Below are positions 10,949 to 21,280 of a DNA stretch of 64,000 nucleotides, in pieces. The notes beneath the pieces were generated by a model that saw nothing but the letters and a program-made list of their open reading frames with translations, was not told the origin of the DNA and ran no database searches. The position numbers and the translations under genes were made by a program. Origin of the DNA: Nomia melanderi (taxonomy: Eukaryota > Arthropoda > Insecta > Hymenoptera > Halictidae); contig NC_135009.1 of NCBI RefSeq assembly GCF_051020985.1, positions 9,618,606 to 9,682,605 on the forward strand, given 5' to 3'. Within the stretch, counting starts at the first letter, position 1. Every line of letters starts with the position of its first letter.

Positions 10949-12929
10949 TTAAATACTTATATAACAGTAACTGATTAGTTATTGGGACATTTGCCTTACT
11001 TGAAATCATACTTGCTTCCCCGAGCTGGCACGCGTGATTAACGAGATACTCGTACTTGTCAAATGAGGATGTCGGCCGAAGCGAAAGTGACTGCGAGTGC
11101 CGGCGAGTGCGTCATGGCGCATCGCTTTGCTCGGCCGCTCGGAAACTCGGGTTCCAGGCTTCCTCTTCCTGCGTTCGGACTGTTTGCAAATTGAACGGGC
11201 ACGCATGCGAACCTTGGTCGATTCTTTCGAACGCTTCACCTACACTTCAAATCAATGAAATTCCAGTTTAGTTATGCAGGCTTCCTGAACACATGAGATA
11301 TTGCTTCCTCCATTCGATTAGAAAGTCTAAAGTACATAGATGTAAAATCTACATCGCAATCGTCGAACGGAGATCATGAACATACAAATGGGTTATATAA
11401 ATAAATGTCAGGTTATGAACATGATTTTTGAAATTTGTGTATTAATAACTTCAACCGGGTAAAAACTTTTTCATTGTAAAACTATTACTATAGAAATTAA
11501 TATAATAAACAAATGAAGGAAAATTGGATTTTCAGTTACCATAAGATTCTTTGCGTTCAAAACAAAATAAACTGTATCAGTCCTAAAATAATTACATACT
11601 GTTTTACATTGTGTAAAGAGTTCACATGCAAAATTCTTTTTTTATGCATTCAAGTATAATGCGGCTACGTGAAATCGTGTATTGATGTTTAAGTGAATTT
11701 TTTATTGCCGTATATTTTATACCTTCTCGTCTTTTTGCGATGTCATGAAATTCATAGTGAGTTTACAAAATTATTTCACACCAAACGTATCACGTCGAAT
11801 CGAATCACCGATACAGCCAAATTAAAACCTGCATCTATTTGTCGTTCTTGACAAAAATGAAAATACATAGTCTTGTTCTTATAATCCAAAAGTTATTGTG
11901 TACATTGTTTCTATATTAAATCAACAATCACCTATATTCCTTTCGCAAAGATATAATCGATAGTTAAGGTTCCAGTATAATGTTAAACTATCGAAGAAAA
12001 TAATGTTGGTAGTGAAACAATTTTCCAGTCGAAGCATGCGATACATTGAGATCACTGTTTAGGATTTCCATCTTCCGTTTCTGTATTTTTCATTAATCTG
12101 CAGGCAAGTGTATCTTGAATGCGTCTGATAAATGATATCGTGTCGGGTCCGATCGTTCATGGAAACGAATAACCGGAGGCGTTTATTGGACGCTTTCGAT
12201 GACGCGGAGTCACATTTGATTAAGTCCGGTGTAACGCATTTATTAACTGATTAGAAGTTACGCGATCGCGGACTGCTGCTGCTGGTAATATCAGCTGTAA
12301 AAAAAGGAATGACGTTAAAAACGCGCCTTAAGAAGCGGTGGAATTCTTTGAAATCGCTCAACGGGTGGAATATAAGTAACGCGTTTAACCTATGAGTCAG
12401 TTCTGCACAATATAAAGCAATAAGCGAAAGAAACGGCCCGTAAGTTATAAAAAAATGAATAGAAGGGAAATAAAGATTGAATATTACGGGTAAATCGTTT
12501 ACAGTCTACATGTAGATGCAATTCTTACGATCGTATAATTAGAAAATACGTATTTTATCATCGCTTCAGTCAAATAGATTTCACTATTAATAATTAACAA
12601 CCATCCATAAACATCTTCTGTCCATTGCAACTGTGCGTTCGCATTAAACCAATCTTCAATGTTCAATATGCAACGAATACCATTAGTTTTCATCAAATTG
12701 AGCCAAGAAATCATTGCTACTTCAACTCTATGCAGCCAACAGTTAAATCAACCCTACGTTCCTCTTATCTCCTCTAACCAGATCAAATTTTCTTATTTCT
12801 TTACTTTCCCAACTCAAAATAACGCACGAAAACGATCACTAGTCTGCTCCTGTGTTTTCAATAATATTTCAAATTCTTGGATAAATTGAGGATCATAGCG
12901 GGGTGGTACATCTTTGCTCCTAGACCCAA
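10949..12929. other. Mostly AT-rich DNA, no gene seen
   Basis: A GC patch lies at about 11020-11260. The rest is AT-rich. From about 12700 to 12890 the + strand turns pyrimidine- and A/C-rich, the left flank of the block at 12930. Frames of up to 77 codons are unrecognised. Confidence 0.45.
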
Positions 12930-13680
12930 TCAATGATCCTCCGCGGATGCTGCCCTAACCAACCGTTATTACAAGGCAAACGGTTGGAGAACGATCTAAC
13001 AGCCATTCCTGTTCGCAATGGCCCATACCGTTTAGTCTATTCTCATCGGAAAAGTCGTGGGGAAGCGTCCGGTGCTCGCGTAAAAAGGAATTCCACTCTG
13101 ATCACCGCAAATGGCGCGAACATGGCCGCCCGTTAATTGATGCCTTAGCAGGGCTGCTTTCCACGGTAGCGAATGAAGCTATTAGCACCAACCGGTTGAT
13201 CCTTTTCTTCCCTCTCCGCCCCTCCGCTGTCATCCTCTCACTCTCTCCCGCTCTCTCGACCGTTTCCATCCTCTTCGAGTCGCGTCCTCCGCGCTAACGG
13301 GCCACCTAACGTGCACATCGCACGGTTGCGCGAACGCTAAATATGTCGGTCGCAACTTTCTCTTTACACAGCGGTTCTCAGATTCACTTCCTGCTTCTGC
13401 GGACGATGTGTGTATACACTTACGCCCGGTCGATCTATAGATCCCGGAGCGGCGTCGGCTTTTCAACGGGTTTAGGAAACTCCGGCGACGAGCTGTTGCG
13501 CAACCTATGCGGCATTGTGTTAAATCAACGTTTCATTGAAAACGAATCGAACCCTCCGGAGTTTGACCAATTCACCCGTGTGAACGCGTACGCGAGATCG
13601 GAAAATTTATTTCGCGGCAATTGCGAATTTATTCGCGTCAATTGCTTCGAGAAAGGGAGCGTCGTTTGAGGCGAGAATTC
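12930..13680. other. GC/CpG-rich block with skew flip
   Basis: A CpG-rich block separates a C/A-rich left flank from a T/G-rich right flank (13680-13800). ATGGCGCGAACATGGCCGCC lies at about 13111, carrying two ATGGC cores. A 108-codon + strand frame (13343-13669) and a minus-strand frame overlap it; neither resembles a known protein. Confidence 0.4.
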
Positions 13681-13858
13681 GTGTCTTTTGGTGAAGCGCA
13701 GATAGATTTCTTAACGTGTTCGGATTCTTTGGTCTGTTAAACTTTGAACGGTTTAATTAAGATTATTCTTATTGAAATTTTCATTGTGAAAATGTGCATA
13801 ATTTGTGATCAACGAGCGTGAGACTTAAGGGTATTAAGATAATTATATTGTATTTTAT

Positions 13859-14041
13859 TTAACCCTTTGCGGACGAAGATTCGAACGAAGCTAAATTATA
13901 TATCAATTGCTTGAACAGTAAAAAGAAAGGAAAGTACGCGCCGATTTCTTGCTATTTGAGTAATTAAAATTTGTTCGCGACTTAGTCTTCCAAGAAAATT
14001 TCGTCTCGCCGAAATGTCGACGTTCATCCGTAAAGAGTTAA
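13859..14041. mobile_element. M4 MITE, complete 183-bp element
   Basis: Flanked by TTAA. The left end is TTAACCCTTTGCGGACGAAG and the right end, reverse-complemented, is TTAACTCTTTACGGATGAAC. The inverted similarity continues for about 30 bp (GATTCGAACG against GTCGACATTTCG). The TTAACCCTTTG start is typical of piggyBac-type termini. It has no coding capacity. Confidence 0.8.
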
Positions 14042-14607
14042 ATATGTTTTGTGAATGGCAATAGCTGCGCTTAAATTTTCGATCATTGAGAGTTTCCATA
14101 TAAGCAAGAGATGCATCTAAATTGCAATAGTTCTCTGTACACCGATTCACGGTAGTAATGAACTCGCGTGAAAGACCTCTATGAGCATACCATGGCTCCA
14201 TGCGCGCTACGAACATTATATGTGCGTACGATACTATCTTCGTTCTTGCGCCTGGAGATAAAAATAAAAGTAATAGCAGCTAACTGTTCTCGTACTTTGC
14301 GCTTGATAAACGTTTACCCTATCAGAATTTTTCTCTCCTACATCTCTACAAGAAAACAGATCCACGATATGAATGATAATATACGAATTTATATTGTGGA
14401 AAAAAAGAATTTATATAAACAGTATACTCTCCGCAGCTTAAATACAATTAGGTGCAAAAATCAATTTAATATCTTCATCAAACAAACTTACTATCGGTTT
14501 ACAAATAAATTTCACTTTCAGTGTTTAAAATATTCCCCAGCGCTTTCAATAATTTCGTTCTACGTTCGCGGCACAAATAACAATTTAAAATTACGGTTTA
14601 ACCTTGG
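14042..14607. other. AT-rich DNA with a chance reading frame
   Basis: The 147-codon + strand frame starting at 14168 runs into the M1 element and is rich in I, N, K, Y and R, as expected from AT-rich DNA. No motif is seen. Confidence 0.5.
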
Positions 14608-14820
14608 TTAACACTAGAACTACGAGTCGAAATGACGAATTTCTGATTTCTCCTTCTTCAAACATTGAAATAACAACTTATTCCCTGAGGAATTACTGAA
14701 AGAATTGTTTTCGTAATACTCAAACAATGAATCAATTGAAATCTCAGTAGATGTACTTCCAGCATTTCTATAAAAAAACTGAAAAAAGGCAATTCGACTG
14801 TACAGTACTTCTACTATTAA
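14608..14820 (-). mobile_element. M1 MITE, complete
   Basis: Flanked by TTAA. The left end is TTAACACTAGAACTACGAGT and the right end, reverse-complemented, is TTAATAGTAGAAGTACTGTA. The interior (GACGAATTTCTGATTT, CTGAGGAAT, TAGATGTACTTCCAGC) aligns in order with the copy at 42010-42227, and both are in the same orientation. It is 213 bp and non-coding. Confidence 0.8.
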
Positions 14821-15084
14821 CCAACAGGGAATTCGCCACGATCTCGATTATCCAAAGTCCCAGTTACATTACAACTCATAATTCAAACTACTATACACAT
14901 CTCGAAACAAACACAATCGAACTTCACAAATACTCTACAAAATTTCTTGTCAGTCCCCCATACAACGTTACTCCGATTCAATCAAATAATCAATACTCCA
15001 CTGCAATCGACCGAAAATCAATAAATCTCTACGCCGAACACAGCCATCGAAACATCCAAACATCCGGCAACCACCAAACACACT

Positions 15085-15720
15085 ATGCTGAAGGTACGGA
15101 TCTCATTCTACGCCAGCAAACAGCCTCGATCACTCTCATTCCAGCCAGTTCCGATCGAATCGAACTCTTTTCCGGTCGATGAACGGCTCGCGCTCCCGTC
15201 GAGCGCGAACAGCCGTATAAAAATGAGCATAAACAAAGAAGAAAGAGACGGAGGCAGTGGTACAAGGAATACATTGTCGGAGAAGCGCGTCCGTGGGGTG
15301 GCGGCGCACGGCGCAGGGGTGGAGAGAAGGTGAATTTAATCGAGACCGGCCGGGAGGAAAGGGGAAAGTGTTGTACGCGGCTCGGCGAGGGGTTGGCGAG
15401 GGGGAAGGGGTACACTCGCCGCCGGAGAAAGCCGTGTTCGGCTTCACGGGGTTAACGCACTCGACGTTATACTGTCTTGCGACTAACGATGATGTTTCTA
15501 CCATTACGTAAACCCAGCAGCGGCGAAGCGGGCACGAGACACGCTTACTCTTTCTCCCGTTCCCTCTTCCCGTACGCTATCGCCGCAGCCGGATTGGAAA
15601 AGCTGTTCCTAGTATTAAGGAGAGAGTTGGTTGAAACGTGTCTCGCCAACGGTTTTTTGGATATTACTAAAAATCGCGAGCCGCGATAATGCCGGCCTGC
15701 ATTGGATCCGCTGAGAACTC
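15085..15720. other. GC/CpG-rich block with sharp skew flip near 15.2 kb
   Basis: DNA to the left (14820-15080) is A/C-rich. From about 15235 the + strand is G-rich (GGGGTGGCGGCG, GAGGGGTTGGCGAGGGGGAA), followed by T/G-rich DNA to about 16060. The change falls next to GTATAAAAATGAG at about 15214, which resembles a TATA box on the + strand. Frames on both strands of about 110-140 codons overlap and are not recognised. Bidirectional initiation is an inference. Confidence 0.4.
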
Positions 15721-16207
15721 TTGTTCCGTCTTTCCTTCGATGTCGAGGTAGTTTAATATCTTGTTATATTTCTTTTTTTATTGGGTTTCAATTGTTTCGT
15801 ACGAGTTTATGGAAGTTATATGTTGTTCTTTTGTTGGAGAGTTTCAGTTGTTTTGTGAGAGATTTTGGAAACGATGTATATAGTTTTTTGGTTGAGGGTT
15901 GCGAGAGATGTTTCGCTGCTTTTGTGTTTGATTATTACGGGTCAACGATTTAGAGTTTTCTTTGTTGTTTTATGTTTTGCGCATTTGTCTCGGGGATGAA
16001 GCGAAATCGTCGGGATTAATACCGAATATTGGGGGAATTGGGGTTGACTTTTTTCTCAGTAGCTGTTGACTTTTTGACCGAGTGTTTGTATGTAGGAAAT
16101 ATTTAGTAAAGCGTAGAAAAGTTCGTTGCGTACGACCCATCGCAAGTCATGCATGAAAGATATTGCGGATAAATAAAAATGTTGAGCGGCGTGACAGACT
16201 GTAGCAC
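15721..16207. other. T/G-rich DNA, no gene seen
   Basis: There is a strong T and G excess on the + strand to about 16060, giving an 83-codon frame (15702-15953) rich in F, L, S and C. I read this as a consequence of composition, not a protein. Confidence 0.5.
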
Positions 16208-16886
16208 TTAACACGTTAACTGCCACGTAAATCTTCAGCGTTTTACATAACACTTATCCTTTCCTCACAAGGACAAATAGAAGCAATCGTTAATTATTTA
16301 GCATCACAATCGTTACGTTACACTATGATCAACTTACTCACGTTACGAACCCTTTGCACTCGAAACCTTCTCACCAGAAATATTCAATATTTTCCTATAA
16401 AATACAAACGACATTCTTTGCGACATACTCTTTTGCAAGAAAACATACACAAATTAAGAAACAAAGTTGTCTTATCCCCATAATTCACACATTCATGCCT
16501 TATAAAAAATATTCTACATAAAACTGTACAACTGTCCTATATCAAATCAAGTGGTACACCCCTCAAATGTAAATAATTAAAAATTTGTAATCAACATGAA
16601 TCATTCCATATAATTATTCCCAGTACTTACCATTGTATGAATCACCTTTGTTTCCAACCTGAAGGTCATACTAGTCATTAAGATTAGGTCTGAGTTAGTA
16701 TTTACTTAATATCATAATACATTACTAATATTTTGTCGTTACCATTACTATCGTTCCCATTACCATTAACATTTTACTTCTTAAAAGCAAAGATACTCCT
16801 TACGATATCCAAGTACCTTGTTCCCAAGCAATTCAGAGGTATTACCAATGACCGTCATCAATGACCGTCATAGCAGTCAACGTGTA
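16208..16886 (+). mobile_element. M2 MITE carrying an insertion
   Basis: The left end is TTAACACGTTAACTGCCACG; the right end is AGCAGTCAACGTGTAA, followed by GGGTTAA. Flanking parts (ACAAGGACAAATAG, TTACACTATGATCAACTTAC, and CAATTCAGAGG with GACCGTCAT) follow the order of the uninterrupted copy at 32189-32431. A 13-bp direct repeat, CAATGACCGTCAT, lies near the right end. About 380 bp of foreign DNA splits it. Confidence 0.7.
16346..16728 (+). mobile_element. M4-like insertion inside M2
   Basis: M2 homology stops at GTTACGAA and resumes at CTAATATTTTG. The inserted DNA begins CCCTTTGCACTCGAAACC, like the M4-type end at 55194 (CCCCTTGCACTCGG). The expected TTAA duplications have decayed to CGAA and CTAA. 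The right terminus does not show a clear inverted match, so assignment to M4 rests on the left end. Confidence 0.45.
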
Positions 16887-16889
16887 AGG

Positions 16890-17345
16890 GTTAAACGCGT
16901 TACCCGCTCCCCTCTAGCGTATCATCCTCCGAATTCACCCCTGCCCCGCGATCGAAACCGAATTTCCACGGTCGGCTGGCTCGTGCAGAAAACAAGTTCG
17001 TCGGGAGTGCGTGTCCCTGGCCCTTGTGCGTGTATTCGACGGAAGGGGAAGAGAACGAGGAAGAGGAACGGGGTGGCGTGCGGAGGGGGGTGGGGCTGTC
17101 GGAAGGTTGGGATGGGGAAGGGCGCCCTTGCCCTTGGCATTGCCGCTCGATACGAATAGTCAGGGCTGTCCAAAACGGTGCCGAGCCAATTTAACGTGCG
17201 CGTAAGCCTCGCGCACGAATTCCCTGCGGACGCGGCCTGGAAAGAGGACATCAATTTCCGTTTCCGTGCCGACTTAGCCGTTGTTGTTTCCGTGGACCGG
17301 CCACGTGGCAAATCCTCCTGGAAGAACTACGTCGTTCCTGGTAAA
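16890..17345. other. GC/CpG-rich block with G-run cluster
   Basis: A/C-rich DNA on the left gives way to a G-rich + strand. Between 17085 and 17125 lie the runs GGGGGG, GGGG, GGG, GGGG and GGG, a plausible G-quadruplex former with one long loop. Overlapping frames on both strands (up to 129 codons) are low-complexity. The right flank to 17560 is T-rich. Confidence 0.4.
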
Positions 17346-17878
17346 TTATTTTTCGAATCGTTTCGCATTAAAGCAACTGAACATTTCACATTGTTCGTAT
17401 GTAATCCTTACCAAAATTGTAACAGATTTCTTTCGGTTTCTTCGTGCGTTGAATATAGCATCGAAGCGAAGCTATTTATTTTTCCACTCGTTTCGGGTAT
17501 TTTACGATTTTAAGATAGCAATGATTAAAAAGTAAGGGAACCGAATCGCGTCATTTTCAGCGGTAAGGTTGTTTCAGTGTTGTCACGTTGAATGCTGGAC
17601 GATTTTATGAAACGAAATACATGGAATGCAGGAAATACCAGGTTAGCTTCCTAAATGTGTACACATTTTTACAAGTCTCTAGAAACCGAGTCTGTGACCA
17701 CGGGGTAAACGTAAGAAACCGCCGCGTAGAAAAGAAAACCGACGTCAGTGCTCGTACATCTCACTTCATCGCATTCCGTCTCGTCTGTGTTCTTCGTTGC
17801 CCGATTCGGCCAATAACAAGGACGCGCCGCAACTGATGGCGTGACTGTTGCCATGACTACCGATCCGAGCGTCGCGAG

Positions 17879-17950
17879 TGGACGTCTCCCCTTGCCCCTG
17901 TGCACTTGAAACTTGGTGGTCGATGCTACAGACGTGAGAGGCGAACTGTA
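17879..17950 (+). repeat. Duplicated segment D1, left copy
   Basis: Matches 18586-18658. Both share GAC-G-GTC-YYCTTGC, TG-GCAC, CTTGGTGRTCG, ACGTGWGAGGCGAACTGTA. The copies are about 707 bp apart, and the M2 element at 18095 lies between them. Confidence 0.6.
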
Positions 17951-18094
17951 CGTTTATACTGTCAAATGAACTTTAAATTACTTTAAATGGTACAACTGTG
18001 GTACTACAAATAAATATAGAAACAATCGTTAAAATATGTAGACGTTGCAATAAAATCAAATGTCGAGTCTGATTCGACATAGGACTGCTAAGGG
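17951..18094. other. AT-rich segment ending in CTAAGGGTTAA
   Basis: The end at 18088-18098 reads, on the minus strand, TTAACCCTTAGCAGTC, similar to piggyBac-type termini. No partner end is visible to the left, so I do not call a separate element. Confidence 0.3.
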
Positions 18095-18575
18095 TTAACA
18101 CGTTGACTGCCACGAGAATTTCGAACGTTTTATATAACAATATGTATTCCTTCATAACAAAGGCAAATAGTATTAGAAATAATTATTAACCTCTTTACCT
18201 ACAATATCGTGTCACACTCGTGACGAAAATTTAAAACTGAATTTAAGAAATTCAATGCTTTTTGAATATAAATTAAATACTTTTCTATTATTAATTGTTA
18301 ACATTTCAAGTAAATGTAACCATAGAATAAGTGTCAACATTTTTTATTTTCCTAGTAAATTATTACCAATAAAGTAGTTGCATCGATTACAATTAAGAAA
18401 TAAATCATAGGGCAAGGAGTTAGTGACTTGGTATCACAGTAGAAGTGTTACACTATCATCTAGTTTCCTATGTTACTAAATATTTTTATTCGACGTCAGT
18501 TTCCTTATTGTAATTGTATTTAAGCAATTTTGAAGCTCCGGTGACCGGTGATCACCGTGGCAGTCAGCGTATTAA
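18095..18575 (+). mobile_element. M2 MITE interrupted by M3
   Basis: The left end is TTAACACGTTGACTGCCACG; the right end, reverse-complemented, is TTAATACGCTGACTGCCACG. Both sides match M2 at 9051 and 32189 (AACAAAGGCAAAT, ACACTATCATCTAGTTTCCT, AATATTTTTATT). The subterminal CCGGTGACCGGTGATCACCG is palindromic. An M3 element occupies 18186-18423; without it M2 is about 245 bp. Confidence 0.85.
18186..18423 (-). mobile_element. M3 MITE nested in M2
   Basis: The left end is TTAACCTCTTTACCTACAAT; the right end on the minus strand is CTAACTCCTTGCCCTATGAT. Inserted at a TTAA (now TTAA and TTAG) within M2, whose sequence continues cleanly on each side. The interior matches the M3 element at 21842-22089 in opposite orientation (CACTCGTGACGAAAAT against CACGAGTCTGA; GATTTATTTCTTAA). 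It is 238 bp. Confidence 0.85.
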
Positions 18576-18585
18576 GTTGAAGCGT

Positions 18586-18658
18586 GCAGACGAGTCCTCT
18601 TGCATCTGCGCACGTTTAGCTTGGTGATCGCGACTATGGACGTGTGAGGCGAACTGTA
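18586..18658 (+). repeat. Duplicated segment D1, right copy
   Basis: Partner of 17879-17950, sharing the GAGGCGAACTGTA end. A second shared phrase, CGCCCTTGCCCTTGG, occurs at 17122 and 18711, hinting that the duplication may once have been longer. Confidence 0.55.
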
Positions 18659-19260
18659 TCTTCAGCTGGTATCTTTTGGGAAGTCAGTGCGTGGTATACG
18701 CATGCCCTCGCCCTTGCCCTTGGTCGATACTCATCCCCTCGAAGCCGTCGTTTTTTTTCCTGAGCGAACGCCACCCTCCGCTCGCGCTGGGTGCCTTCCT
18801 TGGCCGACCACGTGGCTGCCACGTGGTTCCGCGGCAGCGCAACGCGCAGGTGCGGCACAGGCGGCGACGGTCGTGGGGGGCGAGCGCATCCCCCGACGAC
18901 GGGGTGAACGCACTCCGGGAAAAGTAGGCTAGGCGTGGCCTAATTGCGAATCTCCGATACTTAATCGAATCATTAAAATAATTTTCACGCGAGCGACCCC
19001 TTGTCGACGGTAATTATCGGGAACGGAGTGATTCGCGTCGAAATAATGAAACATTTGTTATACAGGAAATTATCGATGATCGATCGTTTCGGCGAGACTG
19101 TTGGGGATGGCTCGTTCCTTGTGCTCCGAACGATAATGAACCTGGTTACGTTCGCGTGGATACCGGGCTTTTCTTATTTCGATTTTCGTTTGTTCGAGTC
19201 CGTTAAGATGACAGTTCGAGTAGCAGAATATTTTTGTTTTCATTGACGATCGACGGAGGT
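18659..19260. other. GC/CpG-rich block
   Basis: CpG-rich core at 18690-18930, then T/G-rich DNA. CCACGTGG motifs (E-box palindromes) occur at about 18808 and 18819 in CGACCACGTGGCTGCCACGTGG. Overlapping frames are arginine/proline-rich and unrecognised. Confidence 0.4.
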
Positions 19261-20767
19261 TTGTTTTATTCATTCACCGTTAGCAAGGAGATTGATAACG
19301 ATGATGAATGTGGTTATATTTGGAACTTTTTGTTTAGATTTTAGTTTCCTTCATTGAGTTCAGATAGGAGTCTGTGTGACGGAACATTTTTCTGTTAAAT
19401 TGAAAGGTTGACAGCAGTGCTTCGTTTTCGTTGGAAATTAATGAGAAGTGAATTATGCGGCTTCTGACTGCATCGGTTGGTTGCTTGAGAGGTTAGTATA
19501 TTGTGAATGCATTTTTGAAAGTTATTTTTGAGCCTTGATAGCTGTCACAGAATCTTCATGTCTTCGTATTATTCGCAAATGTGCGAAACGTACGATAAGG
19601 TGGACCAGATTTCCCGTGTATTTTATTGCGAATGTCATAGCGATAGTATTAACTTAATTTTGCTTTGAAGAAGAATCCTTTTTTTTACAGAATTCTGTTA
19701 TAATTAGTTCAATCGCTTAGAGAAATTGCGTCAACTACATATAAATTTAATATTTTAAGTAAGGTACCGATCAAATCCTTTGCATGCAATTAAACTGTAC
19801 AGAATTATGTTTAACATTTTCTATAGGAACGTAATATACTAGAGTTGTTAATATGCCACAGAACCACAAAGTTAAACAAATATAATACAGCAAAGCACGA
19901 GATATCGTATTGATTTTTCCTGCAGAATCGAATTCACGAATCCACGGTTAAACCCACGGCGTTCCCGTCGGTTCGGTGGCAAATCGAGAACTTATCCCCC
20001 TCGAAGGTCAATGACCTTGATCACTTCTCCCGCTGGGGTCGAGGCCCTCTATTCGGCCATGAACTATGAATCAGGATGCTCTTTAGGGGTCGGTTCACCG
20101 ACATCTGGTTTCGTTAACAGCCTCGCGTGATTAATCCGATTCATTGTGCAATACACCGACACCCCAAAATCATTGACAAGTTTCAACAATATTTGCCCGT
20201 AATTTCTTGAACTTTTTCATTCCGTCGTTTTTGTGTAGAAACTATTGTTATCTTCTTCAAGGATACGAGCACATATATTTGATTTTAGTTTAACGTTAAC
20301 GTTCGTCGAATAGATACATGTTTTTCGCATGTTTTTCATAACTGCCGCCGTACGTTCTCGTATTGTACAATTTGTATCAGTTTGAACAAAATAAATTGCT
20401 GTCAAGCGGAGACTAAAATCATTTTTGTCTGTTCTTAAAAAAACTTCGGCCCTCAAGGAGCTAATGCTTTCAGAATAGCATATAGAGTTGTCCAAACAAT
20501 TTAATAATCAACTATTACAAACTATAAATATATAACTCTAAAAATTCTGTCTTGGCAAAGGATTTAGGTTTTAGCTTGGCAAAACATTATAAATCCGTGT
20601 TGACTAAATGTCATTTTAATTAGAAGAAATTTGATGTTTTCACTTTATAAAACAGATTATTCTCCAATCTTTCAATACGGTGAATAAATAAAATGCTGTA
20701 GTTAACTGATTAACATCTTTGTGAACTGTCATTTCCTTCGAAGATGCTTTTTAGATTCTTAATAAAT
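19261..20767. other. Mostly AT-rich unique DNA, no gene seen
   Basis: T/G-rich to about 19560, then AT-rich with a small GC patch at 19940-20130. The 92-codon minus frame at 20217-20495 has no recognisable feature. Confidence 0.5.
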
Positions 20768-21000
20768 GAAAGTGCCATTGATAGTTGTTGCTGTGAAATA
20801 TATTGCTAGTAATTTTTGTTCCAATAACTGTTAATATCCGATGAGAAGTGAATGTTTAAGGGGAAACGAATAAAAGAAACGAAATAAAATTGCTATTAAT
20901 AGTTGTTGTCGTGAAATATATTGCTAGTAACTTTTGTTCTTATTGATAATATTCGATGAGAAGTGAATGTTTAAGGGGAAACGAATAAAAGAAACGAAAT
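20768..21000 (+). repeat. Two-unit tandem duplication, about 115-118 bp
   Basis: Two units share ATAGTTGTTG, GTGAAATATATTGCTAGTAA and, near the end, GATGAGAAGTGAATGTTTAA followed by GGGGAAACGAATAAAAG and AAACGAAAT. The last 46 bp of both units are identical, while the first halves differ, which suggests recent duplication or conversion of the right part. Confidence 0.9.
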
Positions 21001-21250
21001 ATGGAAATACTTTCGTGGTCTCGCGAAGCAAAACAAGGTCGAAGGAAACCGCTTCTCGAGCGAAGTGATTTCACGGTGAGCACGCACTTAAGCGAGGACA
21101 GCCGCGTGTGCGTATACCTGTCGCAACGTCTTGACGGTTCTTTAACGACCTTAACCTTTTTCGGAGGGCGAGGTCGTTGTGAAAACGGGAACGAATCGGA
21201 ACGCTAGCTTTTTAGCTCCGTGTGAAACGAGGTCGGCCAAAAGATTCATC
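21001..21250. other. GC-richer DNA before the splice-site candidate
   Basis: A 68-codon + strand frame (21001-21207) without recognisable features, and ACGGTGAGCACG at 21072, a fair donor match. It might be part of a non-coding exon, but the evidence is weak. Confidence 0.25.
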
Positions 21251-21280
21251 TTGTTTCTCTTTTTCTGTTCCAGGTAAGCC
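21251..21280 (+). promoter_or_regulatory. Candidate recursive splice site (ratchet point)
   Basis: The run TTGTTTCTCTTTTTCTGTTC is followed directly by CAG|GTAAGCC, so that a strong 3' splice site and a strong 5' splice site share one junction at 21273/21274. This is the arrangement known for recursive splicing in long insect introns, in which a zero-length exon is used and the 5' site is regenerated. In the absence of any coding exon across 64 kb this is a reasonable reading, but an ordinary 3' site, or chance, is possible. Confidence 0.45.

Noticed and set aside
14168..14611. 147-codon + strand frame
   Set aside because: It is I/N/K/Y/R-rich AT-driven sequence that ends in the M1 element; no motif.
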